A stretch of 64,000 nt of DNA from Halichondria panicea (GCF_963675165.1 NC_087380.1:1417803-1481802); one strand, 5' to 3'; positions 1-10,189 are shown, counted from the first letter of the stretch. Notes: generated by a model from the sequence alone, not told the origin. Numbers and translations are program-made.

Positions 1-1495
1 TATTTTCATCGTTGAAAAACATTGTCGGCTCAGTGTGATTGTATAGTTCAGTGGCCCAAATATCTGTGAAGTTAGGTGTTCCTGTTGTACGATTAAAGCG
101 ATACCAATCCGTGAAACGATATTGATCCACTCGAATGGAATAACCCATTACATTTTCAGAATGCTCTTTTTTGTCAAAAGGAGGTTCATTTGGTATAGAG
201 GTCATTCCGGCAGAAGGCCGAGGGAATTGTGAGAAGGCTGCTTTCTTGAACTCCATGTTGGGGTTCTGGAGCAGAGGGGTTAGACTAGTCCCCTCCACAC
301 ACGCCAGAGGTTGCTTGTCTCCAGCAGGACACATTGGAGGTACCTTAATACCAGCTAACTCAGTGATTGTCGGGAATATGTCGATGAGTTCAACCAGAGC
401 GCTAGTACGCATGCCTTTGTCCGTGACCCCAGGAACCCTCAACATAAAGGGCACTCGTGCAGTATCTTCAAAATTCGTATGCTTGCACCAATGATTGTGT
501 TCGCCCAATTGCCAGCCGTGGTCAGCCCATAGAATAATTATCGTGTCGTCTGCTAATCCGAGTGATGTCATTTCACTGATCACCTTCCCAATCTGTGCAT
601 CTGTTTGACTCACACACGCATAGTAACCCCTCCTCAGCACACGAGTGTAATCGTCTGAAATTCGGCACTCGTCTCCATACAATGATGCTTGTGCGTCAGT
701 TTTACACTTTGTCATATTAGGATAAAACTTTTTGATGTCACTGAATGAAACAATCTCTGTAATAGCTCTTGCAATTGGCGGAAAGTTTTTTGGTACATCT
801 GGATTCTTTGGGAGCTCTATTTGCTCAGCTGGCGGGTACATGTTGTAGAACTCTTCGGAACAATAGAACGGAAGATGAGGCTTATGAAAACCGACAGCGA
901 GAAAGAATGGTCTGTCGTCTCCTTTGGTCCTGTTTTCTTTGATCTCTTTCAGAGTGCTGATAGCATTGTCAGCAATCTTTCCATCTCGCAAGTTGCTAGC
1001 ATTGGTGTCAAAGTTATGCCATGATGTGTGGTTGGCAGAGTCATCAACAGCATGAAAGTAGGGCACACTCCATGAGTATTTCCTATCATCATTTCCACCC
1101 GGGGGACCAGGGTGGAATATCTTTCCCATTCCAGCACTCACATACCCATTCTCCTTGAAATATTGAGGAATAGTTGTAGCGTTTGTAGTTGTCCTCCAAT
1201 ATTCGTCACTAGCGATTCTCCAAACATGGTTAGTGTCTGGACGTCTTCCGGTGAGGAGAGAAGCTCGAGATGGTGAACACACTGCTACCTGACAGTACGC
1301 TCTATCAAACACAAGTGACTCGGAAGCTAGCTTGTCAATATTGGGGGACTTTACGAAAGTAGCTCCATAAGTACCGAGCTCAGGTCTCAAATCATCCACA
1401 GCAAGGAATAACACATTCTTCACACCAGCAGTTGTTTTGACAACACAGCTGATTACAAGCAAGGAAAATATAATACCGAAGATTTGCTGAGGCAT
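1..1495 (-). CDS. IDS-like: Iduronate-2-sulfatase-like sulfatase, copy 1 (3' end outside window)
   Basis: Open from an ATG at 1495 down to the window edge (about 498 codons). By comparison with the neighbouring paralogue only about 30 C-terminal residues are missing. The N-terminus is a hydrophobic signal peptide ending near TTAG, followed by the sulfatase core: the VDDFRPELG metal-binding strand, the Cys-Ser-Pro-Ser-Arg motif whose Cys is converted to formylglycine, the GRRPDT segment and WADHGWQLGEHNHW. This is the iduronate-2-sulfatase branch, which removes 2-O-sulfate from iduronate in heparan and dermatan sulfate in lysosomes. Single exon here. It differs from its neighbour by scattered substitutions and a few codons. 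The aspartate-histidine metal site reads WADHG where copy 2 has WGDHG. Lysosomal rather than secreted action is inferred from the family. Confidence 0.88.
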   Translation of the reverse strand, partial: MPQQIFGIIFSLLVISCVVKTTAGVKNVLFLAVDDLRPELGTYGATFVKSPNIDKLASESLVFDRAYCQVAVCSPSRASLLTGRRPDTNHVWRIASDEYWRTTTNATTIPQYFKENGYVSAGMGKIFHPGPPGGNDDRKYSWSVPYFHAVDDSANHTSWHNFDTNASNLRDGKIADNAISTLKEIKENRTKGDDRPFFLAVGFHKPHLPFYCSEEFYNMYPPAEQIELPKNPDVPKNFPPIARAITEIVSFSDIKKFYPNMTKCKTDAQASLYGDECRISDDYTRVLRRGYYACVSQTDAQIGKVISEMTSLGLADDTIIILWADHGWQLGEHNHWCKHTNFEDTARVPFMLRVPGVTDKGMRTSALVELIDIFPTITELAGIKVPPMCPAGDKQPLACVEGTSLTPLLQNPNMEFKKAAFSQFPRPSAGMTSIPNEPPFDKKEHSENVMGYSIRVDQYRFTDWYRFNRTTGTPNFTDIWATELYNHTEPTMFFNDEN

Positions 1496-1689
1496 GTCTT
1501 TCAACTTTGTACCAAGCAAACAGTGGCTAGCTACTAATGTGACCTTTATTTAAAATTATGGCTATGCAGAGCAGGTGTTCAGCTGTAAACAAAATATTCA
1601 CACACGATATGAATATGTATACACAATAGCTGTATAATTTAAGCACTTGCTGATCTACTAAATCTAGCACTGAATGTACATTTTGTTAT

Positions 1690-3264
1690 TCAAGGCATAG
1701 CTGCCCTCCAACCAGCTTGTAGTATTTTTCGTAGAGATTCAACCAAATCTTGCTTGTCTGAGTCACCGGCCATGTTCTCATTCTCATCGTTGAAGGACAT
1801 TGTAGGCTCAGTGTGGTTATAAAGTTCAGTCCCCCAAATATCTGTAAAATTTGGAGTTGCTGTTGTGTGATCGAAACGATACCATTCTGTGAAACGATAC
1901 TGGTCGACTCGAATGGAGTAACCCATTACGCTTTCAGCATCTGTTCTGTCAAAAGGTGGCTCATTTGGTATAGAGGTAAGTCCGGCTGAAGGACGTGGGT
2001 ATTGAGAAAAGGCTGCTTTCTTGAACTCCATTTTGGGGTTCTGGAGCAGAGGGGTTAGACTAGTCCCCTCCACACACGCCAGAGGTTGCTTGTTTCCAAC
2101 AGGACACATTGGAGGTACCTTAATACCAGCTAGCTCAGTGATTGTCGGGAATATGTCAATGAGTTCAACCAGAGCGCTAGTACGCATGCCTTTGTCCGTG
2201 ACCCCAGGAACCCTCAACATAAAGGGTACTCGTGTAGCATCTTCAAAATTAGTTTGTTTACACCAATGATTGTGTTCGCCCAGTTGCCAGCCGTGGTCAC
2301 CCCATAAGACAATGATAGTATCGTCTGCTAACCCGAGTGATGTCATTTCACTGATCACCTTCCCAATTTGTGCATCTGTTTGACTCACACATGCATAGTA
2401 ACCCCTCCTCAGCACACGAGTGTAATCGTCAGGGATTCGGCACTCATCTCCATACAACGATGCTTGTGCGTCAGTCCTACACTTCATTATATCAGGGTAC
2501 AACTTTCTAATGTCACTGTACGAAAAGATCTCTGTGAAACCTCTTGCAATTGGGGGAAAGTTTTTTGGTACATTTGGATTATTTGGGAGTGCTATTTGAT
2601 CAGCTGACGGGTACATGTTGTAGAACTCTTCGGAACAATAGAACGGAAGGTGAGGCTTGTGAAAACCGACAGCGAGAAAGAAAGGCCTGTTGTCTCCTTT
2701 GGTCCTGTTTTCTTTGATCTCTTTCATGGTGGTGATAGCATTGTCAGCAATTTTTCCGTCTTGCAGGTCGCTAGCATCTGTATCAAAATTATTCCATGAT
2801 GTGTGGTTGGCAAAATCAGCATCAGCATGAAAGTAAGGCACACTCCATGAGTATTGTATATCATCATTTCCACTTGGGGGACCAGGGTGGAATATCTTTC
2901 CCATTCCAGCACTCACATACCCATTCTCTTTGAAGTATTGAGGAATAGTTGTAGCATTCGTAGTTGTCCTCCAATATTCGTCACTAGCGATTCTCCAAAC
3001 ATGGTTAGTGTCTGGACGTCTTCCAGTGAGGAGAGAAGCTCGAGATGGTGAACACACTGCTACCTGACAGTATGCTTTATCAAAGACGAGTGACTCGGAA
3101 GCTAGTTTGTCAATATTGGGGGACTTTACGAAATCAACTCCATAACTACCGAGCTCAGGTCTAAAATCATCCACTGCAAGGAATAACACATTCTTCACAC
3201 CAGCAGTTGTTTTGACAGCAAGCAGGGTAACTAAAATGCAGAGTAATCCTTTCATTGCAAACAT
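1690..3264 (-). CDS. IDS-like: Iduronate-2-sulfatase-like sulfatase, copy 2 (complete)
   Basis: 524 aa, single exon, close to the usual length of animal iduronate-2-sulfatase (about 550). Residues 1-22 are a signal peptide. Asp32-Asp33 begin the metal site. Cys71 in CSPSR is the formylglycine nucleophile position. GMGKIFHPG and the KPHLPF histidine are further active-site elements, and WGDHGWQLGEHNHW supplies the late Asp-His metal ligands. Several Asn-X-Ser/Thr sites fit a lysosomal glycoprotein. It lies head-to-tail with copy 1, with about 195 bp between them, and is very similar to it at DNA level: a recent tandem duplication. Start at 3264 is the first ATG before the signal peptide; Met4 is a possible alternative. 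Assignment to IDS rather than another sulfatase rests on the CSPSR and GRRPDTNH context and overall length. Confidence 0.92.
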   Translation of the reverse strand: MFAMKGLLCILVTLLAVKTTAGVKNVLFLAVDDFRPELGSYGVDFVKSPNIDKLASESLVFDKAYCQVAVCSPSRASLLTGRRPDTNHVWRIASDEYWRTTTNATTIPQYFKENGYVSAGMGKIFHPGPPSGNDDIQYSWSVPYFHADADFANHTSWNNFDTDASDLQDGKIADNAITTMKEIKENRTKGDNRPFFLAVGFHKPHLPFYCSEEFYNMYPSADQIALPNNPNVPKNFPPIARGFTEIFSYSDIRKLYPDIMKCRTDAQASLYGDECRIPDDYTRVLRRGYYACVSQTDAQIGKVISEMTSLGLADDTIIVLWGDHGWQLGEHNHWCKQTNFEDATRVPFMLRVPGVTDKGMRTSALVELIDIFPTITELAGIKVPPMCPVGNKQPLACVEGTSLTPLLQNPKMEFKKAAFSQYPRPSAGLTSIPNEPPFDRTDAESVMGYSIRVDQYRFTEWYRFDHTTATPNFTDIWGTELYNHTEPTMSFNDENENMAGDSDKQDLVESLRKILQAGWRAAMP

Positions 3265-3511
3265 ATCTCTCTAGGCTTGAAGCTACACTATAAGCTCTAA
3301 CCGTGCATTCTAACATGCATTCCTGCATCATCCCCCATGACCTCCAATAGCAATGAATCCAATATAGGGTACTATTATACATGCATGTGTCAACCACATG
3401 TCATCAGTAAAACAAAATCATGGCATTACTAAAGTTATGTGATCATAATAGACATTGTTTATACAAAGTCATGAAAATTGTGTGGAATCATACTAATAAT
3501 TAGTAAATTAG
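3265..3511. other. Intergenic, sulfatase promoter side and PTH2 3' side
   Basis: About 250 bp between the sulfatase start and the stop of the PTH2 gene. No credible coding sequence and no clear TATA box or other motif seen. Confidence 0.5.
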
Positions 3512-4276
3512 CTATAAAAGAGTCAATTGTCCAGTTATTTGATCGACAGCCTCCAGTCTTCCGAACAAAGCCAGTACTGTGAGAGAACCCGGTTCGACTT
3601 GAGTATGGCCGGCATCGTGGACCACAATATTAGCCACTTTCAGTTCGTATGCTTTCCGTTTCAAATCGAGTAACTGATCAACATTTTCCCCTCTCAGCAC
3701 CACTTTTTTGGATCCTCTCTCCTCCCATATTTTCAACCCCTCGACTTGTTCGGCTTGTCCTTGTAAGAATCGATACAGTCCCAGTGTAGCATGTCCAACT
3801 TGAGCAGCAATCTTTCCAACGCCCATTTTCAGTGAATTGTTCACGACAAATACCATTTTATACATCTCCGTAGCTTGTATCAGATCATCAAACGAATGGT
3901 ATACTGGTCCAGGCCCAAACTGACTGTTTTGGCCGGAATTAATCATCGAAGGTGCTTCAAATTCCAGGTGTAGGTTCGGATCGTTAATGTTTTCAAATAC
4001 CCAACTGATAGCCATCTCTGCATTACAATTGCCAGTGTAGTAGAGTGCTCGTTTAGCTGCATTTTCGCTAATTCCCATTCCGACAATCAGTTCCAAGCAT
4101 TCCTTGTTTGGTTTCCAAGTGACTGCGTGGGATGGTTTCGGGTCCAAGATGGTGTTATCAAAACTGTTTGGTTGGTCATGTAGGCTGGAGAGTCTTGCAA
4201 GGGGCAGGTCAGTAGCACAGGGGGTACTCTTGTTAACCAAATCAGGGGGTACTGTAGACGAGGAAACAACAGCCAT
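3512..4276 (-). CDS. PTRH2-like: UBA domain plus peptidyl-tRNA hydrolase 2 (PTH2) protein
   Basis: 254 aa from the ATG at 4276; the reading frame extends upstream only with a GTG. Residues about 45-90 form a UBA three-helix domain (VGMGISENAAKRALYYTG, then AMSWVFE-like helix). The C-terminal ~115 residues are the PTH2 fold: YKMVFVVNNSLKMGVGKIAAQVGHA with the catalytic-region Lys and His, then the VVHDAGHTQVEPGSLTVLAL signature and a final VTGHLKLL-like end (ITGQLTLL). PTH2 cleaves the ester bond of peptidyl-tRNA and recycles stalled tRNAs. Vertebrate PTRH2 has an N-terminal membrane anchor in place of UBA; fused UBA-PTH2 proteins are known in invertebrates. No introns. The usual Gly-Ile-Gly-Pro segment near the end reads ALFGR, a mild departure from consensus. 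Confidence 0.92.
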   Translation of the reverse strand: MAVVSSSTVPPDLVNKSTPCATDLPLARLSSLHDQPNSFDNTILDPKPSHAVTWKPNKECLELIVGMGISENAAKRALYYTGNCNAEMAISWVFENINDPNLHLEFEAPSMINSGQNSQFGPGPVYHSFDDLIQATEMYKMVFVVNNSLKMGVGKIAAQVGHATLGLYRFLQGQAEQVEGLKIWEERGSKKVVLRGENVDQLLDLKRKAYELKVANIVVHDAGHTQVEPGSLTVLALFGRLEAVDQITGQLTLL

Positions 4277-4633
4277 TATGTAATGCACTATATCACCATC
4301 AACAATAAATATATTCTTTATAGGCTTCTATACTAGGAAATTCTTTTTTATCATGTCACGAGTGTATACAGTTATGGTATTGTAGTGACACTTATTTATA
4401 GTGATCACTCTTGGGAAAACCAACAATGGCTGCATGAGGTATCCTCTTAACATAGGTTCAAACACATGGGAGACTTTGGGCCCCATTAACCTGGCTGTGT
4501 TATAGTGCTTATAGGGTGACCACGACAGATAGGTATCATTGTACAACAAAACCTCAGCACTTTACATGTCAACTCTCAGTATAAACTGTATAGACAAGCT
4601 TCATCGTGCATATACTGATGTATAATTATGCTA
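4277..4633. other. Intergenic upstream of UBA-PTH2
   Basis: About 350 bp. Contains a phrase (GGGCCCCATTAACCTGGCTGT near 4480-4500) that recurs near 42820 within the glycine-zipper array, so part of it is dispersed repeat. No coding sequence supported. Confidence 0.4.
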
Positions 4634-5268
4634 CTACATTTCCCCCACATACACCTCCCACACACACGCACTTGTAGCAGCTCCCTCGGCAGCTGGACAA
4701 CCGTCTCCTCCCGTCCTCACGTCCATGCCCTCCCCCTGACTCATGTCTCCAGTGGATATACCCAGATCAGGAGATGAACTGATAGAGGAGTACGTTCCCG
4801 AAGTTCCTGGAGCAACACAAAGTGGCCGTAGAGAGATCAACATATGCATGTAGACACAGGGGATCAAGCTATGCCTTAGCTAACCCTAACCCGGTACCCG
4901 CTTCCTTACCAATGCTGGCATGATGTGATCTAATGTGATCTAATGTGGATATTAACCATACAAAATGTGACTTACAAAATAGCCTGTAACACGATGCTCT
5001 ATGATACCGTATATACGCTGCTAGCCACACCATTTGCGCAATTGCAGGTTATTCTTAACCCCCACTACTCACCTTGACTGCTCTGTCTCAAATCTTGTCC
5101 TCTGGGTAGGGAATCAATGGATAGGACCGCAGAATCTATGCTTTGATTTGTAGCTGATCTAGAAGGCTGGGACTCATAGCTCACTTGAGGAGATGGTGTT
5201 AGCGAGAGAGCTATAGCCTGGGCAACCATCTGCTCCTCTGTGAAGCCCATGTCCTGATCATCTTCCAT
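4634..5268 (-). CDS. Small UIM-containing protein, two exons
   Basis: Exon 1 runs 5268-5073 and exon 2 4806-4634. The intron has a GTGAGT donor and a TTGCTCCAG acceptor, and the phase-1 junction keeps one frame, giving about 122 aa. Residues 8-24 (FTEEQMVAQAIALSL) fit a ubiquitin-interacting motif: acidic start, Ala-X-X-X-Ser core. The rest is Ser/Gly-rich and probably disordered. The ATG at 5268 is the first in frame; the four codons upstream start with TTG. It is divergent from the ELAV-like gene with about 155 bp between starts. I do not recognise a specific family: it could be a UIM adaptor or a fragment of an ankyrin/UIM-type protein. Splice junctions are from sequence only. Confidence 0.6.
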
Positions 5269-5422
5269 CACTTTTCTCAAGTTTGTTTATTTAGGCTTTT
5301 TAGCTTCGCTAATAAAGGTCAAAGTTCAAACAATAAAGCAACCATAACTGCACTTTGACCCCTCATTATTAAAGTACAAACCACTGAAACACACTAGATC
5401 TATTCTTTCAATCGCACTAAGA
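5269..5422. promoter_or_regulatory. Bidirectional promoter with two DR1-like sites
   Basis: Short gap between divergent start codons of the UIM gene (-) and the ELAV-like gene (+). It holds AGGTCAAAGTTCA at 5316-5328, a direct repeat of two half sites with one-base spacing, and on the other strand GGGTCAAAGTGCA at 5361-5349. DR1 is the classical element of HNF4/RXR-type nuclear receptors. No TATA box stands out. That the sites are used is inference. Confidence 0.5.
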
Positions 5423-6598
5423 ATGTCTGCTGTACCTGTCTTAGGATCTATTGGGAATCCAGGTAAGCTCCATTCCAGCTCTTAAGCTGTCACAATTAAA
5501 GTTACTCCAATTAATACACACCATATTTCTTTTCTTTTATATACAGGGCCCCAAAATCCAGACATAAAGGCCCAAACGAACCTCATTGTCAACTATCTAC
5601 CGCAGACGATGTCCGAAGACGAAGTCCGCAACCTTTTCGGTCAGATTGGTACCATTCTCAGCTGTAAACTAATCAAAGACAAAAATAACAGCTTGAGCCT
5701 TGGCTACGCTTTTGTCAACTTTGCACAAGCCGAAGACGCCAGGACGGCAATTCAAAAATTGAACGGTCTTCCCCTGCACAGCAAGACAATCAAAGTCAGT
5801 TACGCTCGTCCTTCCTCGAATTCCATAAAGAACGCCAACCTGTATGTGGCCTACCTCCCCAAAACCTTCTCTCAATTGGACTTGGAAGCTCTTTTTAGTC
5901 CGTACGGAACTATCATTACCTCCAAGATTCTTATCGACACCGATAACGGTATGAGCAAGGGGGTGGGGTTTGTTCGATTCGATACCAATGCAGAGGCCCA
6001 GGACGCTCTCGCTCTGAATGGTAACATGCTCCCTGGATGTACGCAACCGATTGTTGTCAAATTCGCCAACCAACCACGCCCTGGGGCCGGAGAATCGAGT
6101 ATGCCCACCATTAACCCTCGCCGTGCAACTGCGGGCAGTATTGGACCAATGAGAAACACTCTAGCTAACGTTCGATTTAACCCCGTGTCAGTTCTTGGCG
6201 CCGTAGCCGGAATGTCTTCTCTCACAAATCTTGTGTCACCCGTGGCTTCACCAACTGTCGTCGCCCCTATGCAGGGGGGATCTATGCAGGGGTCCATGCA
6301 AGGGGGGTCTATGCAGGGGTCCATGCAAGGGGGATCTACTGGTAGCAGTTTCTGTATGTTTGTGTACAACCTGCCCGAGACAGCACAGGAGAGTCTGTTG
6401 TATCAGCTGTTTGCACCGTACGGAGCGATTCACAGCGTCAAGGTGATTATCGATCCTGCCACCAAGAAATGCAAGCGATATGGATTTGTGAACATGGCCA
6501 ATTATGCTGAAGCTTGTCAAGCAATTCAGAGCTTGGACAGCCATGAGATAGAGCCCGGTAAGAAACTGCAAGTGTCCTTTAAGAAGGGAGGCAGCTAG
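5423..6598 (+). CDS. ELAVL-like: ELAV/Hu-like RNA-binding protein, three RRMs
   Basis: Exon 1 5423-5462 (13 codons plus one base), intron 5463-5546 (GTAAGC to TACAG), exon 2 5547-6598, giving about 363 aa. RRM1 begins at NLIVNYLPQ (RNP2) with RNP1 LGYAFVNF. RRM2 has LYVAYLPK and KGVGFVRF. A hinge follows, then RRM3 at the C-terminus with MFVYNLPE and KRYGFVNM. The two adjacent N-terminal RRMs, the linker and the third RRM at the very end are the ELAV/Hu plan; these proteins bind AU- or U-rich mRNA to control stability and splicing. The hinge carries a short Met-Gln-Gly-Gly-Ser tandem repeat (about 6270-6340), which replaces the usual hinge sequence and may vary in length. The 5' intron splitting the first 13 codons is supported by frame and by the perfect start of RRM1. 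Confidence 0.93.
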
Positions 6599-7379
6599 AC
6601 TGTGTTAATCTCTTTGAGCTTTGAATGAATCCCATGTACTATATAATATTGAATGTATAGTGATGTATAATAGTGTGTATTGTATGCCAGCACTTGTGTC
6701 TGTGTGTGTGCATTTGTGTACTGTGTCTTACCCCCATTTGAATATTATTATTATTATACTTTCAACATTTTTCAACTTTTCAGATTTGCATGTTTTTTTT
6801 AAGGGGACGAAATGTCTCATTATTTTCTTGCGTACGTTGTACACATCAATTGCTCTTCAGTTTTTAGCATTTTCTTGTCTTGAGGACACTTATTGATGGC
6901 TCACGTTTAGATGAAGTGTTTCGTTGTTTTCTTTTCGGAAGAGATGTAACGACGTCCTTATCTTTTGCGTTGCGTTTTTTCAGTGCAAAAAAAGTCAGGT
7001 ATTTTATTTTGTTGTGTTTGTCTCAATCTATACTTTAATTAATTATTTTATCAACTTTTTGCCGAATCCAGCTTTTGTTATTTAAGTTCAATATAATTAT
7101 CCTCTTTTTGCTCTATAATTAGAATACATTGTATGATGTTTAAAATAATTATTTCCTTCTCTATAATTATTTACCTTTCCCCAGGTTGACTGTTTCAAGG
7201 GAACAAGCAAGCTCCTTTCAGACACCCAATTAAATTAAGGTATTGTATTGTACATGTACACTGTGTTGTAGTACTGTGTATGGTAAATGGTAAATGTGTG
7301 CCATGATTTAGGCTGATATGTAGTACTTTAAATTGACTATCATATGACATTGTATGTACGTGTACGTGTAATTGTATTG
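6599..7379 (+). other. ELAV-like 3' UTR and downstream T-rich sequence
   Basis: T-rich stretch after the stop codon with many TTATT runs, consistent with a long 3' UTR. I did not locate a certain polyadenylation site. No coding sequence supported. Repeated HEATR1-flank sequence begins towards the right end. Confidence 0.45.
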
Positions 7380-7870
7380 TCCCTCTTCTCCTGCGTAGAG
7401 ATGGGTGGTGAATGGTAAAGATCATCAGTACCTCCCAAGCAAAATGGCTCCAGATGATCGATGTCACAGCGTGCATGCATATTGGCATGGACTGTATACT
7501 GTTGTATTCATGCATTCTCGTTGTATTATGGACTCTTCATTTTGTACACATGTTCATTATTTTGTATACTTATGCTGATGTGTTAATTTGTTTAACGTTT
7601 TTAACGTGTTGTTGCCTATACTAATTCCATGGCCTGTAAAAACTAACTTGTCCAATCAACAATGTAACTCGATTCAAACCATTAATTATAATTATACATG
7701 TATATACATGCAGCACACAATGCGTCGTATATATTTTCCTAGCTACTCTAGAAGTACTGTTGTATTGGTTCTCCTAGTATCTGCTCAATGGTGGCCACCA
7801 CCCTCTGAGTCAGCTGCTCCACCCCCTCACACTCGTCTGCACGGAAACAAGCATCACTATGATTAAACAT
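7380..7870 (-). pseudogene. Duplicate of HEATR1 last exon and 3' flank (copy 3)
   Basis: The 89-bp block 7836-7748 matches the terminal HEATR1 exon (27110-27022) almost base for base, including the GTGCAG-type acceptor, the stop codon and the downstream flank GCTACTCTAGAAGTACTG. Sequence at about 7380-7450 corresponds to the flank at about 26800-26840. With no adjoining intact upstream exon in frame it is a pseudo-exon. Confidence 0.8.
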
Positions 7871-8407
7871 ACCCTCCAGGCTATTAATTTGGCAAGAGTC
7901 AGCTATAATTATAGGCCCTGATTATGCTCGGAATAATTAGGTGTCTAGCTAAAGGGACTGTAAAGAATGTCCATTTTTGGTAAAGATCATTACACTAAGT
8001 TTTGCATAACGATGTTTCTCATGGCAAAAAATGGCTCTATATAGGGGAATTATGGATCAGTTTAAGTCAACAAGATAACACTGAGAATCGTAATTATGTC
8101 TTGTGTCGTTGTGTGCTGTGTTGATGTATTTTTTATGAGAATAATATCAAGAGTTAGAATAATGGGGTAAAAAAAAAGCATAATTTATCAGGGCCTTAGT
8201 CAGCTACACTAAGATGCTCGCACACTAGAAAAAAGACATTAGAATGATTGTGTATCTATCAATATGAACTAGTGCCAGTAAAAGGAGAAAATCCCCTATG
8301 TACCGGGCATACAATGTACATACATTCATTTTGTGTAATGGTCAACTTTATAGGTGTATATATATATACATATTTAGGTACACCTTAATCATACAGAAAG
8401 CGTTGTC
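7871..8407. other. Spacer, no gene seen
   Basis: About 540 bp of A/T-rich sequence between two pseudo-exons, corresponding in position to the last intron of HEATR1 but expanded and diverged. No coding sequence supported. Confidence 0.4.
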
Positions 8408-8622
8408 ATGCACACAAGACTCACTCCAGACAGAGTGGACGGTTTCCGGCAGTATAGGGACCATAAACTCCTCCCGTACGTCTCCTGGAGCACCTTCGAG
8501 TACGCCTTAGAGCCAGGGGACAAAGACTTTGATGCAAGGGTCTCCATTGTCATCAGAAAGTGGGTCAAGATTCCATTATGGTCTGCATGCAGAGCAGACA
8601 AACGAATCTGCATCCAGATTGG
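8408..8622 (-). pseudogene. HEATR1 penultimate exon copy, split by an insertion
   Basis: Matches the HEATR1 exon at 27514-27406. The 3' part of the exon (minus sense) lies at about 8410-8497 and the 5' part at about 8593-8618. An insertion of about 95 bp sits between them, and the donor side is diverged. Frame is lost, so this cannot splice to encode HEATR1. Confidence 0.75.
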
Positions 8623-8918
8623 AAAGGGTTGCACAATAGCTCTAGGTGCATGCTCCCCATGACAAAAATTACACAAACATGTATAAAGATCTGGTATGCC
8701 ACATAACCACAATCATATATAATTATTGTGAAGCCACATTTGAAGCCACATTTGGGGAGAAACTATAATAATTATTGCACAGTGAAACCACATTTGGGGA
8801 AAAACCATATTGCACAGTCATATTGAAAGAATAACAGTTACAGCAAGCAGCACAGAGAGACTATAGATCTAATTGCTAACAAGTTTTGAAGGTGTCCCAA
8901 CTACATTGTACAGCAAAA

Positions 8919-9879
8919 ATGAGTGACAGAACAAACGAAACACCGGAGATCACGTATGTACTTTGGGACATTCTACCAATAGGAATATCGTTCATAGTAG
9001 GCATATGTCTACTGATACCACTTTGCTCTGTGGTACCCCCAAAAAAATTTCAGGCGTTTGGAAACCGTCTCATTCCTTGGCTGTATGGAGGCCGTATTAT
9101 TGAAGTGGACGAAAACAATCGCTTACAGACTGCAGTTAGAGACCAAATTTGTGTAAAACGTATTCTGCAGCTAAATGCCGTAACACTCCTAACACTCCTT
9201 ATCATGATCTTCTTTGACACCTTCATAATAAGGCCTGAATATGGCTGCTTAGAACATATCGACTGCTACATTGAAGATCACAGATACAACAAAACACCCG
9301 TTAAGTGTTCAGACAATATTAGCCAAAATGTTAATATAATTTGCTACGAATTCAACCTTGATTTCTTTCAAGCATTTGCAGACGCAGGAGGTATTCTATC
9401 AGTGGCAGCTCTTGGAGTGTATTTCTTAACTTATGCATTAATCCGCTGTGGTAAAACAAACCGTATTCGACAGATAAACACTTATATACTGAACGCTATA
9501 AAAAATCTTTTTTCTACTGGTCGCATCGGTAATTTTGTGGGGTTTATTTATATATACACACATGTCTTTTCGTAGACCACGTACCATCTTCAGACTTGTA
9601 GGGCGTATACTCAAGTATATAGCGGTGGACCTTTCGTTCAGCATAACAACACTTATCCCATGGTACAAGTTGATAAGACAACCAGAACCACCTCCCGAGG
9701 AACCACGTCGTAATGAACCACCTGCCGAGGAACCACCGCCCGAGGGACAAAACAAACCTGAGAGACCAGGTGCTAAACGCAATCCTGACACAGCAACAGA
9801 TAGTAAACATAAGCCTGAAAAAAGAGGCAGTAAAGAAGAAGCGATGACCCCATTATTCCAAGAAGTAGGAGATCACTAA
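8919..9879 (+). pseudogene. 5TM-family gene broken by one extra A (member 1)
   Basis: Starts at the ATG in the conserved leader (AGCAAAAATGAG). The frame encodes the 5TM core: TYVLWDILPIGISF, the GNRLIPWLYGG motif, membrane segment 2 (VTLLTLLIMIFFDTF), a loop with Cys pairs, then LDFFQAFADAGGILS. At 9500-9505 there are six A where the sister copy at 10520 has five. The extra base sends the frame to a stop at 9575, while the remaining segment (fifth membrane helix and a Pro/Glu-rich tail with PPEEP and PPAEEP units) continues in another frame from 9535 to 9879. Either a pseudogene or a single homopolymer sequencing error; the tail itself is otherwise open. Function unknown. Confidence 0.7.
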
Positions 9880-10189
9880 CTGTATAATTATAGCATATAA
9901 TGACGTGGATGTGCCTTAAAATAACCATACCATAGCAACGTGACTACTAGCGTTTGTCCGTAGATTATTGTGTACTATATGGATGTTTATAGCAATTGTA
10001 AATCGGGAGAGACCAAAACATCTACCATCGTCAAGTAAAATACAATGATTCAGATAATTGTCATCCGAGTATAATTACCTTCCACACAGGTTGCTTGTTA
10101 TCATAGAGAATGGACAATTCAATTTGTACACTTGTTTAAATGACGTATGTTGACTGCCGTATAGCGAGTATATAAAAAAATAAAAAAAC
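9880..10189 (+). repeat. 5TM 3' flank repeat
   Basis: The sequence after the stop (ATGACGTGGATGTGCC, then ACCATACCATAGCAACGTGACTA) is repeated after the next fragment at about 10745-11130 and in part after 33600. It is the conserved downstream flank of this 5TM subfamily and contains no gene. Confidence 0.7.
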
